From Thalassospira lohafexi (GTDB taxonomy: Bacteria; Pseudomonadota; Alphaproteobacteria; Rhodospirillales; Thalassospiraceae): 64,000 nt of DNA. The stretch's first letter is position 1. Each line of letters begins with the position of its first letter. Made by a program: the position numbers and the translations under genes. Under the pieces are notes generated by a model. That model ran no database searches. It saw only the letters and a list, made by a program, of their open reading frames with translations, and had not been told where the DNA came from. This document shows, one piece after another, positions 36,885 through 44,750 of this stretch. The stretch lies in NCBI RefSeq assembly GCF_002844275.1, contig NZ_NXGX01000001.1:124001-188000 (forward strand), in the 5' to 3' direction.

Positions 36885-38798
36885 TTAACCGGCATCCTTG
36901 ATTGTTTTTGCCAGAGTTTCCTGTGTGATTGGTTTGGCAAGGTAGCCATCAAATCCTGCTGAGATATAGCGTTCGCGTGCCTGTTCAAGTGCATCGGCGG
37001 TGACAACAATAATCCGCGCATTTTGGGATGGCCCTGCCGATAGGCGGATGGCATTCATCGCCTCTGTACCATCCATCACAGGCATCTGTGCATCCATCAG
37101 GATCAGGTGGAAGGCGTTGTTGATCGCCATATCAACCGCCTCCTTGCCATTAGCGGCATAGCTGACCTGATACTGGCTGGTGTCCAGAAAGGCGCCCAAC
37201 ACAATGCGGTTAAGTTCCTTGTCATCGACGACAAGAACCTTGATCAGGTCGTCTGACACAGGTTCCGACTTGGATTGTGAATGCACAGCTTTATCCAACC
37301 CCGGACCAAACTCGTTAAGGTCAGGATCGGATTTAAGAGCGGTTTCCACAGGGGAGAAAGGTAAATCCACCCAAAAGGTTGCCCCTTTGCCCGGTGATGA
37401 TGTGGCATCGATTTCGCCACCCATGGCGTTTGTCAGGCGTTTGGCAATTGCAAGCCCCAGTCCTGTGCCGCCAAATTGCCGTGTCGTGCTTTGATCGGCC
37501 TGGCTGAATGCTTCAAACAGGTATTGCTTCTTTTCGGGGGCAAAGCCAATGCCGGTGTCGGCAACTTCAAACCGTAAGACAACGCGTTCGGCCCAGTTTT
37601 CGGATAAACGGTCACTGCGTTGCAGGGTGACGGTAACGGATCCTTCCTCGGTGAATTTAAGGGCGTTGCCGATAAAGTTTGTCAGGATCTGTCGTAATCT
37701 TGTCGGATCACCCTGAATAAGCTGCGGGGTGTCTTCGGCAATTACGGTTTTTAACGACAACTTCTTTTCCGCTGCTGTGCTGCCGAAGCTGCCAACTGTG
37801 TCGTAGACAACGTCACGCGGGGAAAATGTGATGGTTTCAACGCCAAGGTGCCCCGCTTCGATTTTACTGAAATCAAGAACATCATTCAGAATAGCCATCA
37901 GCGATTTTGCCGACTCATTCACCAGCACGGCATACCGTTGCAGGTTGGACGACATTTTACCCTTTGCCAGAAGGTCCGAAAGGCCAAGGATGCTGTTCAT
38001 CGGGGTTCGGATTTCGTGGCTTACCGTTGCCAGAAATTCCGATTTTGCCTGACTGGCGGCGTTCGCGCGATTCCGTTCGTCAGCAAATTGATGCAGACTT
38101 GTGCGGATGACGGCGATCATTGGCCAGACGATTGCGAACATCACAACAAGGATGCTGGCAACCAACAAGAATCCCATGAAAAGCGAGACCTGCTGACTTA
38201 TCTTTAAGTGGTGTTCCGCATCCCGTTGATAAATTTGAACGGCTTTGTCGAGTTTGCTTAAAAGCGGTTTGAAGGCGGCTTTGCGAATGGCTTCGACGTC
38301 GTCTGAAATCCCCGGCTGATTTTCCGTATGCGTGAGGACCCGGGTAGCAGCATCCAGAAAATCCCGAATTTCCATATCCAGAGATGGATTTCCATCAAAG
38401 TAATGCTGTCGAATTTCACCATAAGGGGTGGCAAGACCAAGTTCTTCGCTGCCATGGGTGAGAGCCAGATGGGAGCGCCCCATCAGATCAATGGCGTCTG
38501 CCAAGGCTGATCGGATTTCGCTTTCTTCTGTTGCCGGGACCGAATCGTAGCGTGCCAGTGATTGGGTGAACCCGCTAATGCGCTGACTAAGCATGCGCTG
38601 GCGGCCGCTCATATTGATTTGAAGGGCTGCCTCATTGCGGGTGTTTTGCGTGTAATATTCAACAAAGCCATCGCCAGTGATCACGGCAAGCATCAAAACC
38701 GTGGCAACGATGATACGGCGACGAAAAGGGACAATTACGTCTCGCGGGCGCAGCAATAGGGGCCGGCCTGTCTGCGTATCTTGTTCCCCGTTTGTCAT
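36885..38798 (-). CDS. Hybrid sensor histidine kinase with PilJ-type sensor
   Basis: A 637-residue membrane kinase: TM1 (about 27-45), a periplasmic PilJ/type-IV-pilus MCP-like sensor (signature NMSGRQRMLSQRISG), TM2 (about 207-229), HisKA with His261 in VSHEIRTPMNS, HATPase (GDPTRLRQIL, GTGLGLAI), and a C-terminal receiver with Asp569 in LILMDAQMPVMDG. ATG 38798 has AGGA eight bases upstream; a TTG at 38831 is less likely. No Hpt or separate response regulator is encoded nearby, so the output partner is elsewhere. Confidence 0.9.
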   Translation of the reverse strand: MTNGEQDTQTGRPLLLRPRDVIVPFRRRIIVATVLMLAVITGDGFVEYYTQNTRNEAALQINMSGRQRMLSQRISGFTQSLARYDSVPATEESEIRSALADAIDLMGRSHLALTHGSEELGLATPYGEIRQHYFDGNPSLDMEIRDFLDAATRVLTHTENQPGISDDVEAIRKAAFKPLLSKLDKAVQIYQRDAEHHLKISQQVSLFMGFLLVASILVVMFAIVWPMIAVIRTSLHQFADERNRANAASQAKSEFLATVSHEIRTPMNSILGLSDLLAKGKMSSNLQRYAVLVNESAKSLMAILNDVLDFSKIEAGHLGVETITFSPRDVVYDTVGSFGSTAAEKKLSLKTVIAEDTPQLIQGDPTRLRQILTNFIGNALKFTEEGSVTVTLQRSDRLSENWAERVVLRFEVADTGIGFAPEKKQYLFEAFSQADQSTTRQFGGTGLGLAIAKRLTNAMGGEIDATSSPGKGATFWVDLPFSPVETALKSDPDLNEFGPGLDKAVHSQSKSEPVSDDLIKVLVVDDKELNRIVLGAFLDTSQYQVSYAANGKEAVDMAINNAFHLILMDAQMPVMDGTEAMNAIRLSAGPSQNARIIVVTADALEQARERYISAGFDGYLAKPITQETLAKTIKDAG

Positions 38799-38959
38799 TC
38801 GGTTTTCCTGGAAAATATCGATTTTGCGCAAAGGCTTAAGGCTCGCGCGTGCTGCATGAGTGACAGATCAAGTCGGTAGGATGTTAAACGCTACAGTGTT
38901 GATATGGGGCCTGTCACGCGCATTTCGATACTTTGTGCGCAGGTGCTCGGCCAACAGAC

Positions 38960-38998
38960 AAAAAGAAAACCGCTTTGAGGAAAACCTCAAAGCGGTTT
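38960..38998 (-). terminator. Probable original tRNA-Gln terminator, stranded at attL
   Basis: A perfect 14-bp stem (38967-38980 with 38985-38998, loop of four) followed on the minus strand by TTTCTTTTTG. No minus-strand gene lies within 10 kb on its right except island genes. The bases just right of it are the 18-bp copy of the tRNA-Gln 3' end. Before integration it would have followed the tRNA directly. Confidence 0.85.
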
Positions 38999-39001
38999 GT
39001 C

Positions 39002-39019
39002 TTGGCTGGGGCGGTAGGA
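39002..39019. repeat. attL: 18-bp copy of the tRNA-Gln 3' end
   Basis: TTGGCTGGGGCGGTAGGA, identical to 51489-51506, where it forms the CCA end, acceptor strand and T-stem of tRNA-Gln. The flanks differ on both sides, so the repeat length is exactly 18. It marks the left island boundary, 109 bases before the integrase start. Confidence 0.9.
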
Positions 39020-39080
39020 GCCTAAATCGAATAGGCCTCAATCCGTTGAGTATGTTGATTTTGTTGACTTTAAAAGGACC

Positions 39081-39114
39081 CGTGTACTAGAAACGTGTAC
39101 TACCAACGTGTACT
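39081..39114 (+). repeat. Left arm-type repeats (three copies, 13-bp period)
   Basis: CGTGTACT occurs at 39081-39088, 39094-39101 and 39107-39114, exactly 13 bases apart, with AACGTGTACTACC as the fuller unit. The same unit recurs with the same period near the right end (51402-51435). Probably binding sites for the integrase N-terminal domain or an excisionase. Confidence 0.75.
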
Positions 39115-39127
39115 GCTGGGACCCAAA

Positions 39128-40705
39128 ATGGCCGATACAACCTACCTGAAAAAGCGCCGTCAGACATGGTATTTCGCCATGAAAATCCCAGCTGATGTAC
39201 GCCATGCTTTTGATGAAAAATCAGAGGTCGTTAAGTCACTGGGAACACGTGATCTAAGCAAGGCGCAGAGTGCGCGGTGGGCGTTAGTCAATGAATATAA
39301 AGCCCGAATTGATGTGGTGCGTGGTCATCGTGAGCTAACCCCTGCCGAGATCGAAGAACGAGCCAACGAAGAATTTGACCGTACACTTCAAGAAATGGAT
39401 GAGTATCAACAGGATGAGGATACCTGTGATGTTCTCATGGGTTATGAAATAGATAGAATTGAAACAAGGCGGCTCAGTGATCTTGAATACGCTCTTTCTT
39501 TCGCACGTGTTAAAGCAGCCAATGGTCGGATTGCGGCACTGAACGGTAAAATCTTTGAGCGCCCGTTGATCTTCGGTCGTTCCGCAATTGATCCCTTGAC
39601 CTTGAGGCCGGTAACCGCTGCCAAGAAGAAAACCAAAGCGGCTTCATTCAAGGATATAGCTGCACGGTATCTTGAAGAAATACAACGTGACAGTGCAGCG
39701 AGGATTACCGCGCAAACACAAGGTCAATACGAGGCAGTATTCCGTCTGTTTGATCAGTGGGCCGGTAGCCCGGAGATGGATGATATTGATCGGGCAAAGG
39801 CTTCCAAATTCCTTACCCTTGTTAGCAGCCTTGATCCGCATTGGGGGCGTAGCTCCAAGACGAAAGAGCGCACCTTTAGCGAGATCATGGAGCTGTATGG
39901 TAATCACGAGGTTGGCCTGAGCAACCGCACAATCAACCGTTTTTCTATGGCGTTGGGGCTTGTTTGGAAGTGGGCTAAGCGTGTCGGGGAGTTCAATGGC
40001 GACAACCCATGGGAAGGGCAGCAAAGACGTGAAGGAGAGCGGCGCAAGGTTGGCAAGCTTCCGTTTACTTCGGACGAGCTGAAGTTGTTGCTGCGGGACA
40101 AGCCAGAAGTGGCTCCCGAGAAGCCAAACTATGAGACGACGTTGCGTTGGGTGTGCTGGATTGCCGCCTATAGCGGAATGCGCCTGAATGAAATCTGTAA
40201 CCGGACCATTGCCGACATCAAGCAAAAGGACGGCATCTGGTGTTTTGACATCACGAACGCCAAGACAGAAGCAGGTGATCGTCTGGTGCCAGTCCATAGT
40301 CATCTGATTGAGTTGGGCTTTATCGACTATCTGAAGCGTCAGGAGGGCGATTGGTTGTTTCCGGCGCTCAAGCCCGGTGGACCGGACCAGAAGCGTTCTT
40401 GGTACCTTTCCAAGACCTTCACGACCTATCGCCGCAAGCTTGGTGTGACGCGTATAAACCGGGATAACAACCGCGATAGGGTCGATTTCCATTCATTCCG
40501 ACGCAATGTCATTCAGGTATTGGAACGTGCAAGGCTTCCACAAACAGAAGTGGCGCAGGTGGTGGGGCATGAGAAGGCAGGTATCACCTTTGGCACCTAT
40601 AACCCGGATGGATTGGAAATCTCGACACTCCGCGATGTTATTGAAGCGGTCCGTTACTCAGGGTTAGATGCTGTCAGTGCCGGTTCGAAAGTTGCCGCCG
40701 AATAA
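39128..40705 (+). CDS. Tyrosine recombinase / integrase
   Basis: A 525-residue site-specific recombinase. The N-terminus (YLKKRRQTWYFAMKIPADVR) is the DUF6538-like arm-binding region of alphaproteobacterial island integrases. The core-binding SAM-like domain covers about 170-300 and the catalytic domain about 310-500. The catalytic Arg is in YSGMRLNEI, His455-x-x-Arg458 in HSFRR, His481 in VVGHEKAG, and the nucleophile is Tyr491 in TFGTYNP. ATG 39128 is used; an upstream TTG-type extension would run through the repeat array. It should catalyse integration at the adjacent tRNA-Gln site. Confidence 0.95.
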   Translation: MADTTYLKKRRQTWYFAMKIPADVRHAFDEKSEVVKSLGTRDLSKAQSARWALVNEYKARIDVVRGHRELTPAEIEERANEEFDRTLQEMDEYQQDEDTCDVLMGYEIDRIETRRLSDLEYALSFARVKAANGRIAALNGKIFERPLIFGRSAIDPLTLRPVTAAKKKTKAASFKDIAARYLEEIQRDSAARITAQTQGQYEAVFRLFDQWAGSPEMDDIDRAKASKFLTLVSSLDPHWGRSSKTKERTFSEIMELYGNHEVGLSNRTINRFSMALGLVWKWAKRVGEFNGDNPWEGQQRREGERRKVGKLPFTSDELKLLLRDKPEVAPEKPNYETTLRWVCWIAAYSGMRLNEICNRTIADIKQKDGIWCFDITNAKTEAGDRLVPVHSHLIELGFIDYLKRQEGDWLFPALKPGGPDQKRSWYLSKTFTTYRRKLGVTRINRDNNRDRVDFHSFRRNVIQVLERARLPQTEVAQVVGHEKAGITFGTYNPDGLEISTLRDVIEAVRYSGLDAVSAGSKVAAE

Positions 40706-41065
40706 GCTTCAATCCGCCGAGTGCAACGAGTAGCAGGTGCTCGTCCGGTCGCGTTCCAGATAATCCAGATATTTGAGAAACAGTATCCATGATGGTTGCT
40801 CGTTATAGTCCAGTGCAGTTGTGCAACCTGCTTCATGTGCTTGGAATTACAAAGGGCGTGTCGCGGTGGGCTGTAGGAAAAACGAACAGATAGATAGACA
40901 CAAACGAGGAAAAAGAAGACCCCGTTAATGATGCGCTTGGCGAGGTCTTTTTAGTTTGGCTTGAAAACACAGTTGTCGGGCATTCACAAGTGAGCCGAAA
41001 AGTGTTTTTGACGGTGTTCACACCGAAAGTAATAGAGTTAGGAACTCAAAGTCTTACCTTCAGGG
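40706..41065. other. Convergent intergenic region in the island
   Basis: 360 bases between the integrase and the HTH gene, which converge. A weak terminator-like element for the plus strand lies at about 40916-40952: AAGACC pairs with GGTCTT around a structured loop, followed by TTTT. No frame with a ribosome-binding site is seen. Confidence 0.5.
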
Positions 41066-41695
41066 TTACGCTGCGAAGGCCTCTAGTGTTTCTGCAAAAT
41101 GATCTTGGGTTAGACCTGAAAGTGTTTTTTCAAGCGGGGCATGACGCTTTTTTTGAGACCACCAGAGCTGTTTGTTACGGTGTCTTTGATAGCGATGAAC
41201 CAGTTCCCTACTTATGCCAAGACCCTTTCCGATTTCTGTCACCGGAAGGTCGGGATGATAATCAAGCAACCAGCGCACCTTTCCTTCTGTGTCGAGTTCC
41301 TGCGTTCTTGTTTTTCCGAAGTTGTTCAATGCTTTCATCGCATCCCTTGTGGCTTTATCAAGGTTTGTGTCCAGTAGGTGCTGTTTCAGTTCTGCACTGA
41401 TCCAATCCAAAGCTATTTGCGAAAGAACGTCAAACGGGCCGTTATCTCCGTAGATGCGATAGCCAAGACCCTTTTCTTTCGCTTCCGGCTTGAGGCGATG
41501 GCGATACTGGTTGGCTATTGGATCATACTCCCGTTGGCAGATTTCCATGTGAAGTAAGACCTTGATCAGGGATGATCTTTTTATCTTTAGCTTGATGGCA
41601 GTTTCGGTGAATGTCAGGTGCTCTCCCAAGCTGATTTCATAAACTTCGCCTGTTATTTGATCTGTGACTTTGCGGGTGTATTTCATCTTCGGCAC
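41066..41695 (-). CDS. HTH-containing protein of unknown function
   Basis: A 209-residue basic protein. The N-terminal part (LTFTETAIKLKIKRSSLIKVL) and a block near residue 150-170 (VTEIGKGLGISRELVHRYQR) both look like helix-turn-helix units. The middle RLKPEAKEKGLGYRIYGDNG faintly recalls phage antirepressor/KilA-C domains. It starts 10 bases after the metalloprotease-like gene, so they are probably co-transcribed. A regulatory role is inference. Confidence 0.65.
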   Translation of the reverse strand: MPKMKYTRKVTDQITGEVYEISLGEHLTFTETAIKLKIKRSSLIKVLLHMEICQREYDPIANQYRHRLKPEAKEKGLGYRIYGDNGPFDVLSQIALDWISAELKQHLLDTNLDKATRDAMKALNNFGKTRTQELDTEGKVRWLLDYHPDLPVTEIGKGLGISRELVHRYQRHRNKQLWWSQKKRHAPLEKTLSGLTQDHFAETLEAFAA

Positions 41696-41705
41696 TGTCC
41701 CCGCG

Positions 41706-42362
41706 TCATGCTGCTATTGACTGTTTTGTCTGCGCATTTTTGATTCCTTGTTGGTTGAGAAACTCTCTGAGGCTGAGTCGTACGTCATGCTGATCCATTT
41801 TCCCTTTGATGAACAACTCATCTGCAATGTGATAGGTTAAGGGCATGTAGTCAGGGTTTCTCCCAATGAAATCTCTGACCTGAGATGTTTCATGCCAAAG
41901 CAATTTGTCCACTTGTTTGAGTGTTTTGCCATAGAGCTTGCTGAAGCGGGTTAGTTTTCCTTTTAGGGTGCCGGACACGCCTTCGGGATAATGGCCTTCC
42001 AGAATACATTCGACCGTTGTGGGCATGTCCTCCGTCAGAAACGGTAGTAACTCGCTTGGCACTTCCGGATTAAGGAATTTAAGGAACAGGTTCCTGCATT
42101 TCTTGTGGTCGCGGTCATCTTGATAGGTAAATGTTGCCCTTTCTTTTCGGCCATGGTGAAGGGCTGTTGCGACAGGTCCAGCCAAAGTAATCCAAGCCTC
42201 ATTTAACCAATTGTCGGGGGCAATATAGCGACAGTGACCAGCTATACCGTCAGTGGATGGCTCGTCATGAATTTTCAGTTCAAGAACGGTGTAGCCTTTG
42301 ATGATACTCATTGTTGCATGTGCAGCCTCGTGAAAGGCAATGGTGTATTTCTCAGTTCCCAT
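41706..42362 (-). CDS. Orphan FtsH/M41-like metallopeptidase domain protein
   Basis: A 218-residue protein with HEAAH (His11, Glu12, His15) in YTIAFHEAAHATMSIIKG, the zinc motif of the FtsH peptidase domain (usually HEAGH). LAGPVATALHHG matches the following FtsH helix (LAGRxAE). Acidic DDRDHKK near residue 82-87 could provide the third ligand Asp. There is no AAA+ ATPase domain and no TM helix. It is likely a soluble zinc protease or a protein derived from one. It precedes the HTH gene in what looks like a two-gene unit. Confidence 0.7.
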   Translation of the reverse strand: MGTEKYTIAFHEAAHATMSIIKGYTVLELKIHDEPSTDGIAGHCRYIAPDNWLNEAWITLAGPVATALHHGRKERATFTYQDDRDHKKCRNLFLKFLNPEVPSELLPFLTEDMPTTVECILEGHYPEGVSGTLKGKLTRFSKLYGKTLKQVDKLLWHETSQVRDFIGRNPDYMPLTYHIADELFIKGKMDQHDVRLSLREFLNQQGIKNAQTKQSIAA

Positions 42363-42387
42363 GGTTTTTCCGTGTTGTTAATAGTTG

Positions 42388-42422
42388 TAAAAAGAAAAAG
42401 CCCCATCCGCGAAGGACAGGGC
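42388..42422 (-). terminator. Rho-independent terminator after the RNase H-like gene
   Basis: On the minus strand, GCCCTGTCC pairs with GGATGGGGC (9 bp, two wobble pairs) around loop TTCGC, followed by a TTTTTCTTTTT tract. It lies between the RNase H-like gene and the M41-like gene and separates the resolvase/RNase H unit from the M41/HTH unit. Confidence 0.85.
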
Positions 42423-42461
42423 CGTTTTGTTGGTTATGGCTGACGTGGGGGCATCTACTTG

Positions 42462-42908
42462 CTAAGCGTTTGCAGCTTTCGCATACCGGTTTGCCTCCTG
42501 ATCGACTCGTTCATTATCCGGGTGCCCACTCTGTCCTTTTACCCATTCCCAAGTGATTTGATGGATTTTACAAAGTGCATCCAGCTTCTGCCAGAGTTCG
42601 GCATTCTTGACCTGTTTGCTGCCGGATTTGTTGAGGGACCAGTTCTGTGCTTTCCATTTTGCAATCCAACAGGTCATACCGTCGATGATGTAGCGGCTAT
42701 CGGTGATAATATGAACAATCCGTGGTGATTTAAGGAGCTCTAGCCCTTTGATCACGGCAACCAGCTCCATCTGGTTGTTTGTGGTATGTTTGGCTTTTCC
42801 GCCTCGCAATCGTTCCTTGCCGGGTTTTCTCAGAAGGTGTGCCCAGCCACCGGGGCCGGGGTTTTGAGGGCAAGCGCCGCTTGTGAATAGTTCTACTTTG
42901 GTTGTCAT
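42462..42908 (-). CDS. RNase HI-like protein with lost catalytic residues
   Basis: A 148-residue RNase HI fold aligned end to end with the chromosomal RnhA (7214-7666). The first catalytic Asp is Ser10: the motif reads LFTSGACPQNPGPGG, and the codon is AGC. The catalytic-loop His is Gln126 (VKGQSGHPDNERVD). Glu48, Asp70 and Asp136 are kept. Fold residues are intact, so it is probably an intact, non-cleaving hybrid-binding protein rather than a decaying pseudogene. It lies 102 bases after the resolvase on the same strand. Confidence 0.88.
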   Translation of the reverse strand: MTTKVELFTSGACPQNPGPGGWAHLLRKPGKERLRGGKAKHTTNNQMELVAVIKGLELLKSPRIVHIITDSRYIIDGMTCWIAKWKAQNWSLNKSGSKQVKNAELWQKLDALCKIHQITWEWVKGQSGHPDNERVDQEANRYAKAANA

Positions 42909-43010
42909 TTAGGTTTCCTAAGAAGTGATCAGTGTGCCGACAGAGCTTCTGCCGGTGCTTCCTTCTTAGGGGGAACCTAATCGCTTGAATTGATTTTATT
43001 GTCATATTAA

Positions 43011-43592
43011 TCAATCTTTTAGGTCATCTCTGATCCTCATGACAGTTTGTCGAGAGATGCCATGCTGGCGGGCTATGGCGGATACTGACTTCCCGTCTGT
43101 GAGAAGATGCCGGATGTTCTGACGTGTTTGCTCATCTGTGACATTGGGTCGGCCTAGCGTTTTGCCTTGGCTACGGGCGCGAGATAACCCGGCCTGTGTC
43201 CGTTCAATAAGAATGTCACGTTCCATTTCAGCAACAGCCGAAAGGGTCGAAAGAACAAGTTTCCCGGCTGTTGATGTCAGGTCCAGTTCTCCGAGTTGTA
43301 AAACAAGGACCTTGCAGCCCAAATCCTCAAGAGCCCGGACAGTTTGCAGGATGTCTGCTGCGTCTCGCCCAAGTCGGTCCAGCTTGGATACGATCAGGCG
43401 CTTCTCGCCTTTCATCCGCTGAACAGTATCAATCAGCTTGGAGAACTCTTGACGCTTAGCTGTTGGAACTTTCCCGCTGATCACATCCTGATAAATGGTG
43501 TCTGGCGTATAACCGCGATCCTCAATCTCTTTGATCTGGTTCTCGGTCGTTTGGGCTGTGGTCGAAACGCGGGCATAGGCAAAGGTGTGCAT
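43011..43592 (-). CDS. Serine recombinase (resolvase/invertase family)
   Basis: A 193-residue small serine recombinase. The nucleophile Ser is in YARVSTTAQ near residue 9. SKLDRLGRDAADILQ and EMERDILIERTQAGL form the catalytic and dimer regions. The C-terminal HTH is SVSAIARQHGISRQTVMRI. ATG 43592 follows AGAGGA. The upstream region (43600-43720) carries inverted TGTCCAAA elements that look like its recombination site. It could resolve dimers of the island or be remnant cargo. Confidence 0.93.
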   Translation of the reverse strand: MHTFAYARVSTTAQTTENQIKEIEDRGYTPDTIYQDVISGKVPTAKRQEFSKLIDTVQRMKGEKRLIVSKLDRLGRDAADILQTVRALEDLGCKVLVLQLGELDLTSTAGKLVLSTLSAVAEMERDILIERTQAGLSRARSQGKTLGRPNVTDEQTRQNIRHLLTDGKSVSAIARQHGISRQTVMRIRDDLKD

Positions 43593-43599
43593 CTGAGGA

Positions 43600-43720
43600 C
43601 ATCCTCTATGTTCAAAAAGGGTGTTCATAACATGGATGTGTCCAAAATATTGTCAACACCTTTTTGGACATAGTTTGATGCAAATGGTTTTACCTGTCCG
43701 TAAACGGTCGTATTTGGACA
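43600..43720. promoter_or_regulatory. res-like recombination site of the resolvase
   Basis: TGTCCAAAA (43639-43647) and TTTTGGACA (43662-43670) form a 9-bp inverted repeat around a 14-base AT-rich spacer. A further TTTGGACA lies at 43713-43720, and TTCAAAAAGG at 43608 is a weaker match. This repeated-subsite layout directly upstream of a resolvase is typical of a res site, which also serves as the promoter/operator. Confidence 0.65.
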
Positions 43721-44000
43721 TGCCTTGAGTGATATAGTGATTCTGTTCGTGAGAGCAGTTGAATGGCAACGATGAGAATCAGGCAATGGCGACCGCTTAT
43801 ATGCAAGCCCCTGCTGTTGATCTTGATGGACAATACGGATGCGAGTGAAGAAGACCCCTGCCGGGGGGGATTTTGCTCAGGGCATATACAATGATACCCG
43901 CTGAGATTTTTCCGCCAAAATTATACTGGGATCAGGCTGTCTGTCAGCAGCGTCCAGTACCGATCATTGGTGCAGTTACAGTGTAAACTACCTATTGCGT
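43721..44000. other. Non-coding stretch between res site and YgjP-like gene
   Basis: About 280 bases downstream of the hsd operon. A short GC hairpin (CCCC-TGCC-GGGG, near 43857) is the only structure noticed. No frame with a ribosome-binding site is apparent. Confidence 0.4.
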
Positions 44001-44750
44001 TTAGCTCGTCTCTACCCTGTTAATCACCAGCATGTGTTCGTTCTGATCAAGCCACGCTTTTCTGGGTTGGTAGTCTGGTATGATTGACCCGACCAAGTTC
44101 CAGAAAGGTTTATCGTGGTTGCGGTGACGCAGGTGGCAAAGTTCATGAACCACCGCGTATTCAAGGACTGTCTTTGGGGCAAAGATCAGATGCCAGTTGA
44201 TATTGATAATCCTGTCATTGCCGCAACTGCCCCATAGGTGCTTCTGGTCCTTGATGCGGTAGGCTTTGGGCTTCAGGTCGTTCTTTGGCCCATAGCGACG
44301 AATGAAGTCGGCAACATCCTGTCGCAGCCGCTTCTTGAGCCACAGCCGCAAGGCGTCTTCGATCAGCATGTCCTGTGAGTGCGGAGAGGCCGAGGTCGGA
44401 TATTCAATGTAAAGGCCATTCCGGTACGAAACATGGACCAACGTATCGTCCGTAGAGCCAACTTTAAGCCGCGTCATGCGCCCCCGGAACGGTATCTTTG
44501 CCCCGCTGACAAACCGGGATAACGAAGGCGATCTGTCGGCTGCTTCCTGCATCCTGCGGGTCTGGTCAAAAATCCATTGTCGCCGCCGATGAACGGCATT
44601 GTTGATCTGCTCGTCCGTTGCCGTGGGGGGCACAATAACCTCCACATGCTCTGGCGTTACGGTGATCCTTGCCTTCTCGCATGTTCCAATGCGCTTTAAC
44701 TCATATGGAATGCTGGTGTCGCCGATGGTCAGAGTCAGCATGGTCGTCAC
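44001..44750 (-). CDS. YgjP/DUF45-type metallopeptidase, coupled to hsdR
   Basis: A 249-residue M48-like zinc protein. The HExxH motif is His202, Glu203, His206 in VVHELCHLRHRNH, with His212 after it; LWGSCGNDRIININWHLIFAP is the family signature. It overlaps the hsdR stop by four bases (ATGA), so it is translated with hsdR. Such proteins often accompany type I restriction genes. The substrate is unknown; a role in turnover of the restriction complex is conjecture. Confidence 0.88.
   Translation of the reverse strand: MTTMLTLTIGDTSIPYELKRIGTCEKARITVTPEHVEVIVPPTATDEQINNAVHRRRQWIFDQTRRMQEAADRSPSLSRFVSGAKIPFRGRMTRLKVGSTDDTLVHVSYRNGLYIEYPTSASPHSQDMLIEDALRLWLKKRLRQDVADFIRRYGPKNDLKPKAYRIKDQKHLWGSCGNDRIININWHLIFAPKTVLEYAVVHELCHLRHRNHDKPFWNLVGSIIPDYQPRKAWLDQNEHMLVINRVETS

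Larger units (their letters stand above)
38799..39127. other. Junction region: host promoter, terminator, attL, integrase promoter
   Basis: About 330 bases with no gene. In order: promoter side of the histidine kinase, a strong minus-strand terminator (38960-38998), the 18-bp attL repeat (39002-39019), and three 13-bp-spaced repeats (39081-39114) before the integrase. The chromosome-island boundary is here. Confidence 0.75.

Noticed and set aside
42462-42908. RNase H-like gene as a decayed pseudogene
   Set aside because: The frame is full length, fold residues and three of the acidic residues are kept, and there is no stop or frameshift. Selective loss of catalysis is the better reading.
43840-43880. 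GC hairpin near 43857 as a terminator of the hsd operon
   Set aside because: The stem is only about four bases and the T-tract lies on the wrong strand for the minus-strand hsd operon.
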